Positions 7,926 through 17,636 of a stretch of 51,330 nucleotides of DNA are shown here, piece by piece. Each line of letters begins with the position of its first letter. Position 1 is the stretch's first letter. The notes beneath the pieces are model-generated. The model had not been told where the DNA came from. It searched no databases and saw only the letters and a list, made by a program, of their open reading frames with translations. The stretch covers positions 1 to 51,330 of the forward strand of contig JAJYCS010000007.1 in the NCBI GenBank assembly GCA_021778115.1. The letters run 5' to 3'. This stretch comes from Deltaproteobacteria bacterium. Its GTDB lineage: Bacteria; Desulfobacterota; Desulfuromonadia; Geobacterales; Pseudopelobacteraceae. Made by a program: the position numbers and the translations under genes.

Positions 7926-8927
7926 TTATGCCCCGGCCTGTACCGCCGTGATCGCCACGACATTCACGATGTCTTCCACCGAGCAGCCGCGGGACAGGTC
8001 GTTGACCGGCTTGGCCAGTCCCTGGATGATCGGGCCGACCGCCTCGGCGCCCGCCACCCGCTCCACCAGCTTGTAGGCGATGTTGCCGGCGTCCAGGTCG
8101 GGGAAGATCAGGACGTTGGCTCGGCCTGCCACCGGGCTGCCGGGGGCCTTCTTCTCGCCCACCTTGGGCAGCAGGGCAGCATCGGCCTGCAGCTCGCCGT
8201 CGATCTGGATATCGGGTTTGATGGTCTTGGCGATCTCCACCGCCTTGGTGACCTTGTCCACGTCAGGGTGGGAGGCGCTGCCCTTGGTGGAGAAGGAGAG
8301 CATCCCCACCCGGGCCTCCACATCCAGAAACGCCTTGCAGTTGCCGGCGGTGGCCACGGCGATCTCGGCCAGGGCCTGGGCGTCCGGATTGGGGTTCACG
8401 GCGCAGTCGGCGAACAGGATGATGCCGTTCTCGCCGAAGCTCTCGGTCTTGGTGACCATGAAGAAGTAGGAGGAGACGGTCTTGATGCCGGGTGCCGGTC
8501 CCACGGTCTGGAAGGCGGCCTTCAGCACGTTGCCGGTGGTGCCGGTGGCGCCGGCCACTTCGCCGCCGGCATCGCCGTTACGCACCATCATGCCGGCGTA
8601 GTAGAGGTTGTCCTCGGCGGTTAAGAGTGTGCGGGCCTCGTCAGCGGTCATCCCCTTGGACTTGCGCAGTTCCACAAAGTCGGTCACGTACTGCTCCAGC
8701 TTGGGAGAGGTGGCCGGGTTGAGCAGCTCTACGCCAGACAGGTTGATCCCCTTGGCGGTGGCCGCGGCCTGTATCTTGGCCGGGTCGCCCAGGATCACCA
8801 GTTTTGCGAGCCCCTCTTTGACGATCTTTTCAGCGGCGTAGAGCATCCGTTCGTCGTAGCTCTCCGGCAGTACCACCGTCTTTTGGTTCTTTTTAGCCTT
8901 CTCCTTGATCTGGTCGACAAGATGCAT
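7926..8927 (-). CDS. pta: Phosphate acetyltransferase Pta
   Basis: Interconverts acetyl-CoA and acetyl phosphate in the cytoplasm, the CoA-side half of acetate activation or acetate formation. At 333 residues it is the short form, consisting only of the PTA_PTB catalytic domain. Typical segments are [12 protein letters not shown] at the N-terminus and [19 protein letters not shown] with [10 protein letters not shown] near the C-terminus. ATG 8927 is preferred over GTG 8936 because AGGAGG sits eight bases before the ATG and would overlap the spacing of the GTG. No ackA is present in the window. Confidence 0.96.
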   Translation of the reverse strand: MHLVDQIKEKAKKNQKTVVLPESYDERMLYAAEKIVKEGLAKLVILGDPAKIQAAATAKGINLSGVELLNPATSPKLEQYVTDFVELRKSKGMTADEARTLLTAEDNLYYAGMMVRNGDAGGEVAGATGTTGNVLKAAFQTVGPAPGIKTVSSYFFMVTKTESFGENGIILFADCAVNPNPDAQALAEIAVATAGNCKAFLDVEARVGMLSFSTKGSASHPDVDKVTKAVEIAKTIKPDIQIDGELQADAALLPKVGEKKAPGSPVAGRANVLIFPDLDAGNIAYKLVERVAGAEAVGPIIQGLAKPVNDLSRGCSVEDIVNVVAITAVQAGA

Positions 8928-8964
8928 CGCGCACACCTCCTGAAAAAATAAAACGAGTTTTTGC

Positions 8965-8993
8965 TAGATACCTGAACTGCCCGTTTGCGTCAA
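8965..8993 (-). promoter_or_regulatory. Candidate promoter of pta
   Basis: On the minus strand TTGACG (8988-8993), a 17-bp spacer and TATCTA (8965-8970). The -35 is a good match but the -10 is weak (three of six). It lies directly downstream of the trp terminator and about 38 bases before the pta start. Confidence 0.35.
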
Positions 8994-9021
8994 CAAAAAA
9001 AGCCGCGAGAAACGCGGCTTT
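8993..9021 (-). terminator. Terminator of the ribH-nusB-hom-trp operon
   Basis: A nine-base-pair stem AAAGCCGCG/CGCGGCTTT with a five-base loop, followed on the minus strand by a run of T, 30 bases after the trpB stop. This is a strong intrinsic terminator separating the long minus-strand operon from pta. Confidence 0.88.
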
Positions 9022-9050
9022 ACTGGGGCTTAACGAGGCGTAAAACCTGA

Positions 9051-10241
9051 TTAAAATGTTACGCCCAAGGCGTCGGCCACGGTGTGGATATCCTTGTCGC
9101 CGCGACCGGAGAGACAGACCACGATGGTCTGCTCCTTGGGCAGGGTAGGGGCCAGTTTGAGGGTGTGGGCGATGGCGTGGGACGACTCCAGGGCCGGCAT
9201 GATCCCTTCCTCACGGGTCAGGCGTTGGAAAGCTGCCAGCGCCTCGTCGTCGGTGATGGAGACATACTCGGCCCGGCCGGTGTCTTTCAGCCAGGCATGC
9301 TCAGGCCCTACGCCGGGGTAGTCCAGGCCGGCCGAGATGGAGTGGGCATTGGCCACCTGGCCGTCGGCGTCCTGCAGCAGGTAGCTGCGCTGGCCGTGCA
9401 GGATGCCGGGCTTACCTGCGCAGAGCGGTGCGGCATGGGCACCCGTTGCGATACCGCGGCCGGCCGCCTCGACACCCACCAGGCGTACCGACCTGTCCTT
9501 CAGGAAGGGGTAGAACAGTCCCATGGCGTTGCTGCCGCCGCCGACGCAGGCCACCAGCACATCCGGCAGCCGTCCTTCCGCTTTGGTATGTTGCCGCTTG
9601 GCCTCCCGCCCGATCACTGACTGGAAATCCCGCACCATCATCGGATAGGGGTGCGGGCCGGCCACGGTGCCGATCACGTAGAAGGTGGTGCGGATGTTGG
9701 TGACCCAGTCCCGTAGTGCCTCGTTCATGGCGTCTTTCAGGGTGGCGGTACCGGCGGTGACCGGGTTGACGGTGGCCCCCAGCAGTTTCATCCGGAAGAC
9801 GTTCAGCGCCTGGCGCCGGATATCCTCGGCCCCCATGAACACCTCGCACTGCATGCCGAACAGGGCCGCAATGGTGGCGGTGGCCACGCCATGCTGGCCG
9901 GCGCCGGTCTCGGCGATCACCCGCTGTTTGCCCATCCGCTTGGCCAGCAGGCCTTGACCGATGGTGTTGTTGACCTTGTGGGCGCCGGTGTGGTTCAGGT
10001 CTTCCCGCTTCAGGTAGATCCTGGCCCCGCCCAGTTGGCGGGTGAGCTTTTTGGCAAAATAGAGCGGCGAGGGACGGCCGACGTATTCACGCAGGTAGTA
10101 CTCGAACTCCTGTTTGAACTCGCGGTCGTGCTTATAGTGGGCATAGGCCTCCTCAAGCTCCTTGAGGGCCGGTATCAGGGTCTCGGGTACGTAGCGCCCG
10201 CCATAGATGCCGAAATGGCCGCGTTTGTCAGGTTGGGTCAT
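9051..10241 (-). CDS. trpB: Tryptophan synthase beta chain TrpB (TrpB1 type)
   Basis: Condenses indole with serine to make tryptophan, as the PLP-dependent partner of TrpA. The 396-residue protein has the pyridoxal lysine Lys89 in HTGAHKVNN, the AETGAGQHG segment and the [10 protein letters not shown] phosphate-binding loop, and ends normally. ATG 10241 was chosen: it overlaps the trpF stop by four bases (ATGA), and residues upstream of it are not conserved-looking. This is the canonical allosteric TrpB1 form; a second, TrpB2-type gene lies on the far side of trpF. trpA is 16 kb away in another operon. Confidence 0.97.
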   Translation of the reverse strand: MTQPDKRGHFGIYGGRYVPETLIPALKELEEAYAHYKHDREFKQEFEYYLREYVGRPSPLYFAKKLTRQLGGARIYLKREDLNHTGAHKVNNTIGQGLLAKRMGKQRVIAETGAGQHGVATATIAALFGMQCEVFMGAEDIRRQALNVFRMKLLGATVNPVTAGTATLKDAMNEALRDWVTNIRTTFYVIGTVAGPHPYPMMVRDFQSVIGREAKRQHTKAEGRLPDVLVACVGGGSNAMGLFYPFLKDRSVRLVGVEAAGRGIATGAHAAPLCAGKPGILHGQRSYLLQDADGQVANAHSISAGLDYPGVGPEHAWLKDTGRAEYVSITDDEALAAFQRLTREEGIMPALESSHAIAHTLKLAPTLPKEQTIVVCLSGRGDKDIHTVADALGVTF

Positions 10242-10858
10242 GACTGAACATCCTTTGCATTGCGGATAAATTCCCGCACTTTCTGTGCATCCTTCCGGCC
10301 CGGCGCGCTTTCCACCCCACTGGAGACATCCACCGCCCAGGGCTGCACCTGACGGACCGCCTCGGCCACGTTGTCCGGCGTCAGTCCGCCGGCAAGGATG
10401 ATCCGTTGATGGCGTTTGACCGCCTCGGCTGCGATCTCCCAATTGAAACTGGTGCCGGTGCCACCGTAGAAGGAGGGGGAAAAGGTGTCCAGCAGGTAGC
10501 CGGCTACCTGATACTGCGCCATCTCCTCGATGCTGGCGAGGGAACGGACCCTGAATGCCTTCAGCACCCGGCGCTGGACCAGCTGGCAGGATTCGGGCGG
10601 TTCATCGCCATGCAGCTGCACCAGGTCCAGCCGGCAGAGATCGGCGATCTTGTTGACCGTGGTCGCCTGCTCGTTGACAAACAGCCCTACCGTCTGCACA
10701 AAGGGCGGGAGTTGGCTGATGATCCGGGCCGCCTGCTCTGGGAAGATATGCCGGGGGGACTCCGTGAAGAAGACGAACCCCAAGGCATCGGCCCCGGCCT
10801 CAACGGCGGTCAGGGCATCCTCCAGGCTGGTTATGCCGCAGATCTTGACACGGGTCAT
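10238..10858 (-). CDS. trpF: Phosphoribosylanthranilate isomerase TrpF
   Basis: Isomerises phosphoribosylanthranilate to CdRP, the third step of tryptophan synthesis. It is a 206-residue (beta/alpha)8 barrel. The catalytic Cys is in [12 protein letters not shown] and the general-acid Asp region is in [20 protein letters not shown]; the phosphate loop is [12 protein letters not shown] and [14 protein letters not shown] closes the barrel. It is translationally coupled to trpB downstream and follows trpB2 by 11 bases. Confidence 0.97.
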   Translation of the reverse strand: MTRVKICGITSLEDALTAVEAGADALGFVFFTESPRHIFPEQAARIISQLPPFVQTVGLFVNEQATTVNKIADLCRLDLVQLHGDEPPESCQLVQRRVLKAFRVRSLASIEEMAQYQVAGYLLDTFSPSFYGGTGTSFNWEIAAEAVKRHQRIILAGGLTPDNVAEAVRQVQPWAVDVSSGVESAPGRKDAQKVREFIRNAKDVQS

Positions 10859-10869
10859 TTGCGTGCTGC

Positions 10870-12225
10870 TTACAGTTCCACCTTGGGCAGGTGTTTGAGT
10901 GACTCCTGCACCATCTCCGCAGGATACTCGTAATCTTCCAGATTGCCGGAGAGGTAGCCGTCGTAGGCGGTCATGTCCATGAAACCATGGCCGGAGAGGT
11001 TAAACAGGATGGTCCGCTCCTTGCCCTCCTCTTTGGCCAGCAGGGCCTCGTCGATGGCGGCCCGCACGGCGTGGGACGACTCCGGCGCCGGTACGATCCC
11101 TTCGTTTTTGGCGAACAGCACCGCCCCTTCAAAGCAGGCGGTCTGCATGAGTGAGCGGGCCTCGATCAGACCGGCCGCATACAGCTGGGAGACCAGCGGC
11201 GATTCGCCGTGGTAGCGCAGGCCGCCGGCATGGATGCCGGGGGGCATGAAATCGTGGCCCAGGGTGTACATCTTGGCGATCGGTCCCAGCTTGGCGGTAT
11301 CGCCGTAATCGAAGTCGTAGACCCCTTTGGTCAGGGTGGGGCAGGAGGCCGGCTCCACCGCCAGGCAGCGCACCTGTTTGCCCGCTGCCTTGTCGGCCAG
11401 AAACGGGAAGGCGATGCCGGCGAAGTTGGAACCACCGCCGCAGCAGGCGATCACCACATCGGGATAGTCGCCCACCAGCTTGAACTGCTCGATCGCCTCC
11501 TGGCCGATCACGGTCTGATGCATACAGACATGGTTCAGCACACTGCCCAGGGCGTAGTTGGTGTCGTTGTGGGTGGCGGCATCCTCCACCGCCTCGGAGA
11601 TGGCCAGACCCAGGCTGCCGTTGGAGTCGGGATCGGCGGCCAGGGCGGCGCGTCCGGCCTCGGTCTGGTCGGAAGGGGAGGGGTACACGGTAGCCCCCCA
11701 CAGCTGCATCATCGATTTGCGGTACGGTTTCTGAAAATAGGAAACTTTGACCATGTAGACCGTACAGGCCAGGCCGAACAGGCTACAGGCCAGCGACAGG
11801 GAACTGCCCCACTGGCCGGCGCCGGTCTCGGTGGCCAGGCGCTTGATGCCGGCCTGCTGGTTGTAGTAGGCCTGCGGAATGGCGGAGTTGGGCTTGTGGG
11901 AGCCGGCCGGCGAGACCCCTTCGTACTTGTAGTAGATCTTGGCCGGGGTACCCAGGGCCTGTTCCAGGCGATGGGCGCGGAACAGCGGCGACGGCCGCCA
12001 GATCTTGTAGATCTCCCGTACCGGCTCGGGGATGTCGATCCAGCGTTGGGTGGAGACCTCCTGCTCAAGGATGGCCGGGGGGAAGATGGCCAAAAGCTCT
12101 TCAGGGGTCACCGGTTTATTTGTGCGAGGGGAGATGACCGGGTCGAGGGGGCCCGGCAGATCGGGGATGATGTTGTACCATTGGGTGGGGATCTTGTCTT
12201 CAGGCAGTAAAATCTTTGTTTGCAT
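10870..12225 (-). CDS. trpB2: TrpB2-type tryptophan synthase beta-like protein
   Basis: A 451-residue PLP enzyme of the TrpB2 branch. These proteins are longer at the N-terminus than TrpB1 and lack the residues for the usual TrpA contact; they can join indole or related substrates with serine. Here the pyridoxal lysine is Lys111 in [11 protein letters not shown], with [12 protein letters not shown] and [10 protein letters not shown] in place of the TrpB1 versions. The start ATG 12225 lies 11 bases after hom. Which physiological reaction it performs beside TrpB1 (indole salvage, serine deamination or phosphoserine use) is not settled by sequence. Confidence 0.93.
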   Translation of the reverse strand: MQTKILLPEDKIPTQWYNIIPDLPGPLDPVISPRTNKPVTPEELLAIFPPAILEQEVSTQRWIDIPEPVREIYKIWRPSPLFRAHRLEQALGTPAKIYYKYEGVSPAGSHKPNSAIPQAYYNQQAGIKRLATETGAGQWGSSLSLACSLFGLACTVYMVKVSYFQKPYRKSMMQLWGATVYPSPSDQTEAGRAALAADPDSNGSLGLAISEAVEDAATHNDTNYALGSVLNHVCMHQTVIGQEAIEQFKLVGDYPDVVIACCGGGSNFAGIAFPFLADKAAGKQVRCLAVEPASCPTLTKGVYDFDYGDTAKLGPIAKMYTLGHDFMPPGIHAGGLRYHGESPLVSQLYAAGLIEARSLMQTACFEGAVLFAKNEGIVPAPESSHAVRAAIDEALLAKEEGKERTILFNLSGHGFMDMTAYDGYLSGNLEDYEYPAEMVQESLKHLPKVEL

Positions 12226-12236
12226 CTGAACGGCTC

Positions 12237-13556
12237 CTATTCCAGATTATCCTCGATCCGGATAAACCGGCTCTTCTCACAGATAAAATCGTGGGTGTCA
12301 ATCTCGGCCAGTGCGGCACGGATGGCGCCTTCCCTGGCCTCGTGGGTCGTAATGACGATCGGCACCGCCTGGCCGCCGTTGTGGCGGGCGGTCTGCACCA
12401 TCGATTCGATGCTGATGCCGTTTCTGCCCAGGGCCCCGGCGATGACCGACAGTACCCCCGGCTGGTCCAGGGCGCTGAAGCGGAGCATGACCTTGGTGAC
12501 AATCTCCTCCATCGGTTTGAGGGGCAGGGTGACGATGGCGTCATCCAGGAAACCGAGCGGGGTGGCTCGACGGCTCTGGACGCCTGCTGTGATGCTGCGG
12601 GCGATCTCAATCAGGTCGCCGACAATGGCACTGGCGGTGGGGTTCTGGCCGGCTCCCCGGCCGTAGAACATCACCGGCCCTACGAAATCGCCGGTCAGGC
12701 GTATGGCGTTGAAGACCCCGTTCACATCGGCAAGGGGGTTGGCGTGCGGGATCATGGTGGGGTGCACCCGCACCTCCAGCTGCCCGTCATCGGTCTGTTT
12801 GCCGATGGCCAACAGCTTGATCCGGTAGCCGAACTGTTCGGCAAAGCGGATGTCGATGCCGGAGATGGCGGTGATCCCCTCGGTGTAGATGGCGCCGAAG
12901 TCGATCCGGGTGCCAAAGCAGAGTGACGCCAGCACCGCCAGCTTGTGGGCGGTGTCGGTCCCCTCGATGTCGAAGGTCGGGTCCGGCTCGGCGTAGCCCA
13001 GCTCCTTGGCGTTCTGCAGGACGTCGGCGAAATCGGCCCCCTCCTGGGTCATTCGGGTCAGGATGTAGTTGCAGGTGCCGTTCATGATGCCGAACACGGA
13101 GCCGAACCGGTTGCCGGCCATATTCCCCTTAATGGCGGACAGCACCGGGATGCCGCCCCCCACGGCGGCCTCGTACTGGACCTCAACCCCCTTCGCGGCG
13201 GCTGCGGCGTAGATCTCATCGCCGTGCAGGGCCAGCAGCGCCTTGTTGGCGGTGACTACATGCTTGCCGGCGTTGATCGCCTTCAGTACGAAGCTTTTGG
13301 CCGGTTCATAACCGCCGATCAGTTCGATGACGATGCTGATCTCGGGGTCGTCAAAGATCTGGTTGACGTCGGTGGTCAGGATGGCCGGATCAACCGTTAC
13401 CCCCCGATCCGTGGTGATATCCAGGTCCGCAATCCGGGTCAGTATGATGTCTGCGCCGGTCTTCTGGCGGATCACCTCGCTGTTTTCCCGCAACAGCCGC
13501 ACCACGCCGGCGCCGATGTTGCCAAATCCGATCAGACCTGCCTTGATGTCGTTCAT
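12237..13556 (-). CDS. hom: Homoserine dehydrogenase with ACT domain
   Basis: Reduces aspartate semialdehyde to homoserine for threonine and methionine synthesis. The 439-residue protein has the NAD(P) fold at the N-terminus ([13 protein letters not shown]), the [11 protein letters not shown] and [14 protein letters not shown] active-site segments, and a C-terminal ACT domain (about residues 360-430) for feedback control. It overlaps nusB by four bases (start 13556, nusB stop from 13553). A pairing with trpB2 and trp genes suggests a general amino-acid operon. Confidence 0.97.
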   Translation of the reverse strand: MNDIKAGLIGFGNIGAGVVRLLRENSEVIRQKTGADIILTRIADLDITTDRGVTVDPAILTTDVNQIFDDPEISIVIELIGGYEPAKSFVLKAINAGKHVVTANKALLALHGDEIYAAAAAKGVEVQYEAAVGGGIPVLSAIKGNMAGNRFGSVFGIMNGTCNYILTRMTQEGADFADVLQNAKELGYAEPDPTFDIEGTDTAHKLAVLASLCFGTRIDFGAIYTEGITAISGIDIRFAEQFGYRIKLLAIGKQTDDGQLEVRVHPTMIPHANPLADVNGVFNAIRLTGDFVGPVMFYGRGAGQNPTASAIVGDLIEIARSITAGVQSRRATPLGFLDDAIVTLPLKPMEEIVTKVMLRFSALDQPGVLSVIAGALGRNGISIESMVQTARHNGGQAVPIVITTHEAREGAIRAALAEIDTHDFICEKSRFIRIEDNLE

Positions 13557-13984
13557 TGCCGTTGTTCGCTCCGTTCGTCGTCTTTGGCGCAGGGACCCAG
13601 CTCGTCCAGAATCCCGTTCACAAAGGCGGGCGATTCCTTATCACCGTATTTTTTGGCGATCTCGATCGCCTCATTGATGCTGACCTTTTTGGGGATGTCG
13701 GCCCGGAACAGCAGCTCGTAGGTGGCCATCCGCATGATGTTCAGATCGACCCGGGGCATCCTCGAAAGGGCCCAGTTCTTCGAACGGGAACGGATCGCGT
13801 CGTCAATCTCGGCCTGATGTTCCAGCACACCTTGGACCAGCCCCTCGGCAAAATCCCGCACCCGTTGGGGGGCTTCCACGCCGTCCCGGAATCCGCGCAG
13901 AGTCTCCCGCAGTTCCCCCTTCAAGGCATCTTGGGCATACAGCATCTGCAGGGCCAGTTCGCGCCCTTCACGCCGCAGGCCCAT
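13553..13984 (-). CDS. nusB: Transcription antitermination factor NusB
   Basis: RNA-binding factor that works with S10 (NusE) in rRNA antitermination. The 143-residue all-helical protein has the N-terminal [16 protein letters not shown] and the later [10 protein letters not shown] and [28 protein letters not shown] regions (given here in part: [22 protein letters not shown]). It overlaps the ribH stop by one base (TGATG) and hom by four, so all three are translationally coupled. ribH-nusB is a widespread pairing. Confidence 0.97.
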   Translation of the reverse strand: MGLRREGRELALQMLYAQDALKGELRETLRGFRDGVEAPQRVRDFAEGLVQGVLEHQAEIDDAIRSRSKNWALSRMPRVDLNIMRMATYELLFRADIPKKVSINEAIEIAKKYGDKESPAFVNGILDELGPCAKDDERSEQRQ

Positions 13985-14451
13985 CAGTTGAGCGCCTTTA
14001 AGAGGTTGGCGGTCTCAATGGCGGTGACCGCCGCCTCGAACCCCTTGTTGCCGGCCTTGGTGCCGGCCCGCTCCACCGCCTGTTCGATGGTGTCGGTGGT
14101 GAGGACGCCGAAGGCCACCGGTACGCCGCTCTTCAGGGAGACGGTAGCAATCCCCTTTGAAACCTCGGCTGCAACATAGTCGAAATGGGGGGTGGAACCA
14201 CGGATCACCGCCCCCAGGCAGATCACCGCATCGTACTTTCGACTGTCCGCCATGGCCTGGGCCGCCAGGGGGATCTCAAAGGCCCCCGGCACCCGGGCCA
14301 CGGTGATGTCAGCATCGTTGGCGCCGTGGCGTCGCAGGGCGTCGATGGCCCCCTCCAGGAGGCGTTCGGCGATGAAGCTGTTGAAACGACTGACAACAAT
14401 GCCGCACGTAAGCCCCTTGGCGTCAAGATTACCTTCGATGATGGTCGGCAT
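13984..14451 (-). CDS. ribH: 6,7-dimethyl-8-ribityllumazine synthase RibH
   Basis: Condenses the ribityl-aminopyrimidine with dihydroxybutanone phosphate, the penultimate step of riboflavin synthesis. The 155-residue length is normal. Motifs: [29 protein letters not shown], and [17 protein letters not shown] with the catalytic His. It appears to head the ribH-nusB-hom-trpB2-trpF-trpB run; 90 bases separate it from cbiD, which is read in the same direction, so read-through from the cobalamin operon is possible. No FMN riboswitch is visible in that gap. Confidence 0.97.
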   Translation of the reverse strand: MPTIIEGNLDAKGLTCGIVVSRFNSFIAERLLEGAIDALRRHGANDADITVARVPGAFEIPLAAQAMADSRKYDAVICLGAVIRGSTPHFDYVAAEVSKGIATVSLKSGVPVAFGVLTTDTIEQAVERAGTKAGNKGFEAAVTAIETANLLKALN

Positions 14452-14541
14452 GGGTTCCCTCCCGGATGGCTGCGGAGAGCCTTGAGGTGTGGTGTAAAGT
14501 GATTCTGTATAACACAGCTGCGGCGCTGTTTGAACTGATTT

Positions 14542-15606
14542 TTAGCCGATCAGGCAACGGCAGGAGAGGGGTGGGGCAGCGTCATAGCGGCTTATCAGCA
14601 GTTCGGGCGTGAGGTCCGGCGCATGGTGGTGCACTGCAGCCAAGGCCTGCCTGCAGACGGTCCGCATGAGCAGGGGGGCATACCCGCTGGTAATGGCCAA
14701 CTCCCGTGCGGTATGGGCATCGGTCGCGGTGTCGAGGAGTTGCCGGGTGGCGCCGGCGGTGCGGAGCCAGCCAATCAGTTGGGAGAGGTCGAGCCGGGAG
14801 GCAGCGGCGTGGGTGTTTGGGTAACCGCAGGCGATCTTGACCAGCTTGGCAAACTGGCAGGCCAGCGCCGGCTGCATGAAACCGTGCCGCTTGCAGCTTT
14901 GCAGGGCGTGGGCGACATGGTCACCCATCATGATGAAGGCCTCTTCTGGCAGGTCGGCATAGTGTCGCATGGCGGCCAGTTCGCTCGTGCGACCGGTGGC
15001 GAGTACGACCGTGGGGCAGTGGACGGCCTCGGCCACATCCAGCGCAGTATCGATGGTGTCGGTCCAGGCCTGGGCTGATACCGGCCGGACGATGCCGGTA
15101 GTTCCCAGGATCGAGAGACCGCCGATGATGCCGAGGCGGGCGTTGAGGGTCTTTTTTGCACGCTCCGTCCCGTCGGGGATGCTGATGGTGACCAGCCAGC
15201 CGCCGTCGGGATAGATCTCCCGCACTGCCTGTTCGATCATCCGGCGGGGGGTCGGATTTATGGCCCACTCGCCAACGGGCACGGCCAGCCCCGGTTTGGT
15301 GACCCTGCCGATCCCCACGCCGCCGACAATGTGAACCGTTGCGCCGGGGGTCTGCCTGACCGTGGCTATCACTTCGACGCCATTGGTTACGTCCGGGTCG
15401 TCGCCGGCATCCTTGATGACCGAGCAGGTGGCGCCGTCAGGCGAAAGGCGCCAGCGGTGCGGGCTGAAACGGGCGCCGGCGCCGGTGGGGAGGGTCAGTT
15501 CGATCTCCTCCGGCGTCCTCCCGGCTCGCAGCAGCAGTGCGGCCCCTTTGGCTGCCGCCGCGGCGCAGGCGCCGGTGCTGTAGCCGGAGCGGAGGGGAGG
15601 GGGCAC
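14542..15606 (-). CDS. cbiD: Cobalt-precorrin-5B C1-methyltransferase CbiD
   Basis: Methylates C1 of the corrin ring in anaerobic cobalamin synthesis. The N-terminal LRSGYSTGACAAAAAKGA and the KDAGDDPDVTNG segment identify the family. GTG 15606 (about 354 residues) is proposed as the start because it lies just after the stop of the upstream permease gene; an ATG at 15654 would add 16 residues overlapping that gene and not typical of CbiD. It is the last gene of the cbiX-cbiC-permease-cbiD set. Confidence 0.93.
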   Translation of the reverse strand: MPPPLRSGYSTGACAAAAAKGAALLLRAGRTPEEIELTLPTGAGARFSPHRWRLSPDGATCSVIKDAGDDPDVTNGVEVIATVRQTPGATVHIVGGVGIGRVTKPGLAVPVGEWAINPTPRRMIEQAVREIYPDGGWLVTISIPDGTERAKKTLNARLGIIGGLSILGTTGIVRPVSAQAWTDTIDTALDVAEAVHCPTVVLATGRTSELAAMRHYADLPEEAFIMMGDHVAHALQSCKRHGFMQPALACQFAKLVKIACGYPNTHAAASRLDLSQLIGWLRTAGATRQLLDTATDAHTARELAITSGYAPLLMRTVCRQALAAVHHHAPDLTPELLISRYDAAPPLSCRCLIG

Positions 15607-15610
15607 GGCC

Positions 15611-16516
15611 TCAGAAACCTCGCAGCAGCTGGGCCCAGACCGGCAGGGTGGCAAAGGAGAGCGGGATGCCGATCCCCAGCATCATCGTCACCAGGGGCGG
15701 GTCCAGGTCGTGGTCTATGGCGATGATGCCGGCGGTGATCATGGGGGCCATGGCGGCCTCGAAGATGGTCACCTGCATGACGGCGCCTCGAAGGCCGATC
15801 AGGCCCAGGTAGAGGAGGGCGATCAGCAGCGGCCCCACGAGCAGCTTGTAGCCAAGCCCCAGGGAAAGTGAACGCCGCAAACCCCGCAGGCTGGTGAAAC
15901 GGAGTTGGAATCCCACCGAGGCAAGGGCAAGCGGGGTGATGGTCTCCACCAGCTTGTGCAGTACCGTGGTGGTCCAGTTGGGGAAGGTGAAAGGGCGGAG
16001 GAGCAGGGCCAGGAGCAAGGCCTGAAACGGGGGAAAGGAAAAGACCTTCCGGGTCATCTCCCGAGGCGACGCGCTTCCCGACGAATAGAGCGTGGCGGCC
16101 AGGATGCCGAGGGTGGCAAGGACCATGAAGGACCCCAGCTGGTCGGCCAGGATGCCGACCCCCAGCCAGTCCCGGCCGTAGTAGGCCTCAATCATCGGCA
16201 GCCCGACAAAGGAGGTGTTCCCCAGGCCCCCCACCAGCACGAGGGCTCCCACCGTCCGCTGTGGCAGGGAGAACAGGCGGCCGGCCAGATGGAAGAAGAG
16301 CCAGGCCGCGCCAAAGAGGAGCCAGGCCATCAGGGGGGTGAAGATCATGGCCGAGTTTAGTTGCAGGGAGTGGATGAACAGCAGGGCGGCGGCCGGCAGG
16401 GAGAGGTGGATGACAAAACCGTTCAGGACGGCCGGGGTGCTGTCCGGAAAACGGCCTGTCCGGCGCAGGATCATACCGGCAAGCAGGCAGACCACCAAGA
16501 GAATGATGTTGGCCAT
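15611..16516 (-). CDS. AEC-family (auxin efflux carrier-like) permease
   Basis: A 301-residue membrane protein with about ten hydrophobic helices in two five-helix halves, as in the AEC family of BASS-superfold transporters that move dicarboxylates or other small acids. The first helix begins at the very N-terminus and is followed by RRTGRFPDSTPAVLNGFVIH and SLPAAALLF; the second half has AVMQVTIFEAAMAPMITAGI. Its ATG overlaps the cbiC stop by one base and its stop lies five bases before the cbiD start, so it is translated as part of the cobalamin operon. The substrate cannot be read from sequence; it is not a known cobalt or cobinamide transporter family. Confidence 0.87.
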   Translation of the reverse strand: MANIILLVVCLLAGMILRRTGRFPDSTPAVLNGFVIHLSLPAAALLFIHSLQLNSAMIFTPLMAWLLFGAAWLFFHLAGRLFSLPQRTVGALVLVGGLGNTSFVGLPMIEAYYGRDWLGVGILADQLGSFMVLATLGILAATLYSSGSASPREMTRKVFSFPPFQALLLALLLRPFTFPNWTTTVLHKLVETITPLALASVGFQLRFTSLRGLRRSLSLGLGYKLLVGPLLIALLYLGLIGLRGAVMQVTIFEAAMAPMITAGIIAIDHDLDPPLVTMMLGIGIPLSFATLPVWAQLLRGF

Positions 16517-17148
16517 TACCCCTCCGTTGCCAGCATGAGGGCGTTCATCACCGCCGCCACCACGTTGGATCCCCCCTTGCGGCCGATGTTGGTGATGAAG
16601 GGGATCTGGAAGTTGCCCAGTGCCAGGGCGTTTTTGCTCTCCTCGGCCCCCACGAAACCGACCGGCAGGGCGATCACCAGGGCCGGGCGGCAGACCGCCC
16701 CCCGCACCTGGGCCAATAGTTCAAACAGGGCGGTGGGGGCGTTGCCGATGACGAAGATGCCGTTGGAGTTTTCCCGGCAGGCGCGCTGCATGGCCGCCAC
16801 TGCGCGAGTGCAACCGATGGTGCTCGCCGCATCGGCCACCTGCGGATCGGCCACGTGACAGGTCAGGGAACAGCCCAGGCGGGCGGCCAGATCCTTGCGA
16901 ATGCCGGCCAGGGCCATGGTGGTGTCGGTGATGATACCTCGTCCGGCCTTGAGGGCGGCTAGGGCCGAGGGGATGGCGTCCGGGGTGATCACCAGGTTGT
17001 GCAGGTATTCGAAGTCGGCGGTGGTATGGATCACCCGGCGTACCACCGGCCACTGGTCGGAGGGCCAGTCATGGCTGCCGGCCTCCTCCTCGATGATCCT
17101 GAAAGAGGCGGCTTCTATCTCGTGTGGCGCCATGGCGCGGGAGTCCAT
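16516..17148 (-). CDS. cbiC: Cobalt-precorrin-8 methylmutase CbiC
   Basis: Moves the C11 methyl group to C12 to form cobyrinate. The family signature is clear: the catalytic-His segment VIHTTADFEY (His41 from this start), a DTTMALAGI stretch, FVIGNAPTALFEL and ALPVGFVGAEESK. ATG 17148 overlaps the cbiX stop by one base (TGATG); a GTG at 17157 is an alternative that would add three residues. Length 210, normal for the family. Confidence 0.95.
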   Translation of the reverse strand: MDSRAMAPHEIEAASFRIIEEEAGSHDWPSDQWPVVRRVIHTTADFEYLHNLVITPDAIPSALAALKAGRGIITDTTMALAGIRKDLAARLGCSLTCHVADPQVADAASTIGCTRAVAAMQRACRENSNGIFVIGNAPTALFELLAQVRGAVCRPALVIALPVGFVGAEESKNALALGNFQIPFITNIGRKGGSNVVAAVMNALMLATEG

Positions 17149-17531
17149 CACTGCCACCCTTTGTCGGCCATGGATTCCCGGACCCGCTGGGCCACCAGTT
17201 CGGCCAGCCTGCGGTCAACTCCCAGGTGGCGGCCCATTTCCAGTAGCAGGCCGGGATGACGTTTGTGCGCGGTTGCGATCTCTTCAGGCAGGTCATGCAG
17301 GACATGGGCGCCCATGAAGAGGAAGTAGGGGACCATCAGGACCCGTTGGGCGCCACGGGCCACGCAGGCGTCGATCCCTTGTTGGATGTCCGGCTCATGG
17401 AGCTCCCGGAAGGCGACTTCGACGATCTCAAAGCCGGTGATCTCCCGCACCATAGCGGCGACCTCCCGGGCGGCGTCATTGGCGGCGGCAACTCTGCTGC
17501 CGTGGGCCATCAGTAATATGGCGGTGGTCAT
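17148..17531 (-). CDS. cbiX: Short sirohydrochlorin cobaltochelatase CbiX
   Basis: Inserts Co2+ into sirohydrochlorin, the entry step of the anaerobic route. At 127 residues this is the single-domain (CbiX-S) form that acts as a homodimer. The metal-binding histidines are His10 in LLMAHGSR and His76 in FLFMGAHVLHD. There is no His-rich tail. It heads the cbiX-cbiC-permease-cbiD unit. No cobalamin riboswitch was recognised in the 105-bp upstream interval. Confidence 0.94.
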   Translation of the reverse strand: MTTAILLMAHGSRVAAANDAAREVAAMVREITGFEIVEVAFRELHEPDIQQGIDACVARGAQRVLMVPYFLFMGAHVLHDLPEEIATAHKRHPGLLLEMGRHLGVDRRLAELVAQRVRESMADKGWQ

Positions 17532-17636
17532 AGATACGGCTCCTTCATCCGGTGACGATGGGCCCCATGATGCGCGAAGCCGCAGGCGGTGTCAACCTCT
17601 CCGCCCCCGTCGGCGCCCAAGATGCGCGCAGAGGTG

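Noticed and set aside
17532-17636. Cobalamin riboswitch before cbiX
   Set aside because: The 105-bp gap shows no B12-box sequence (AGCCxGGAGACC-like) on the coding strand.
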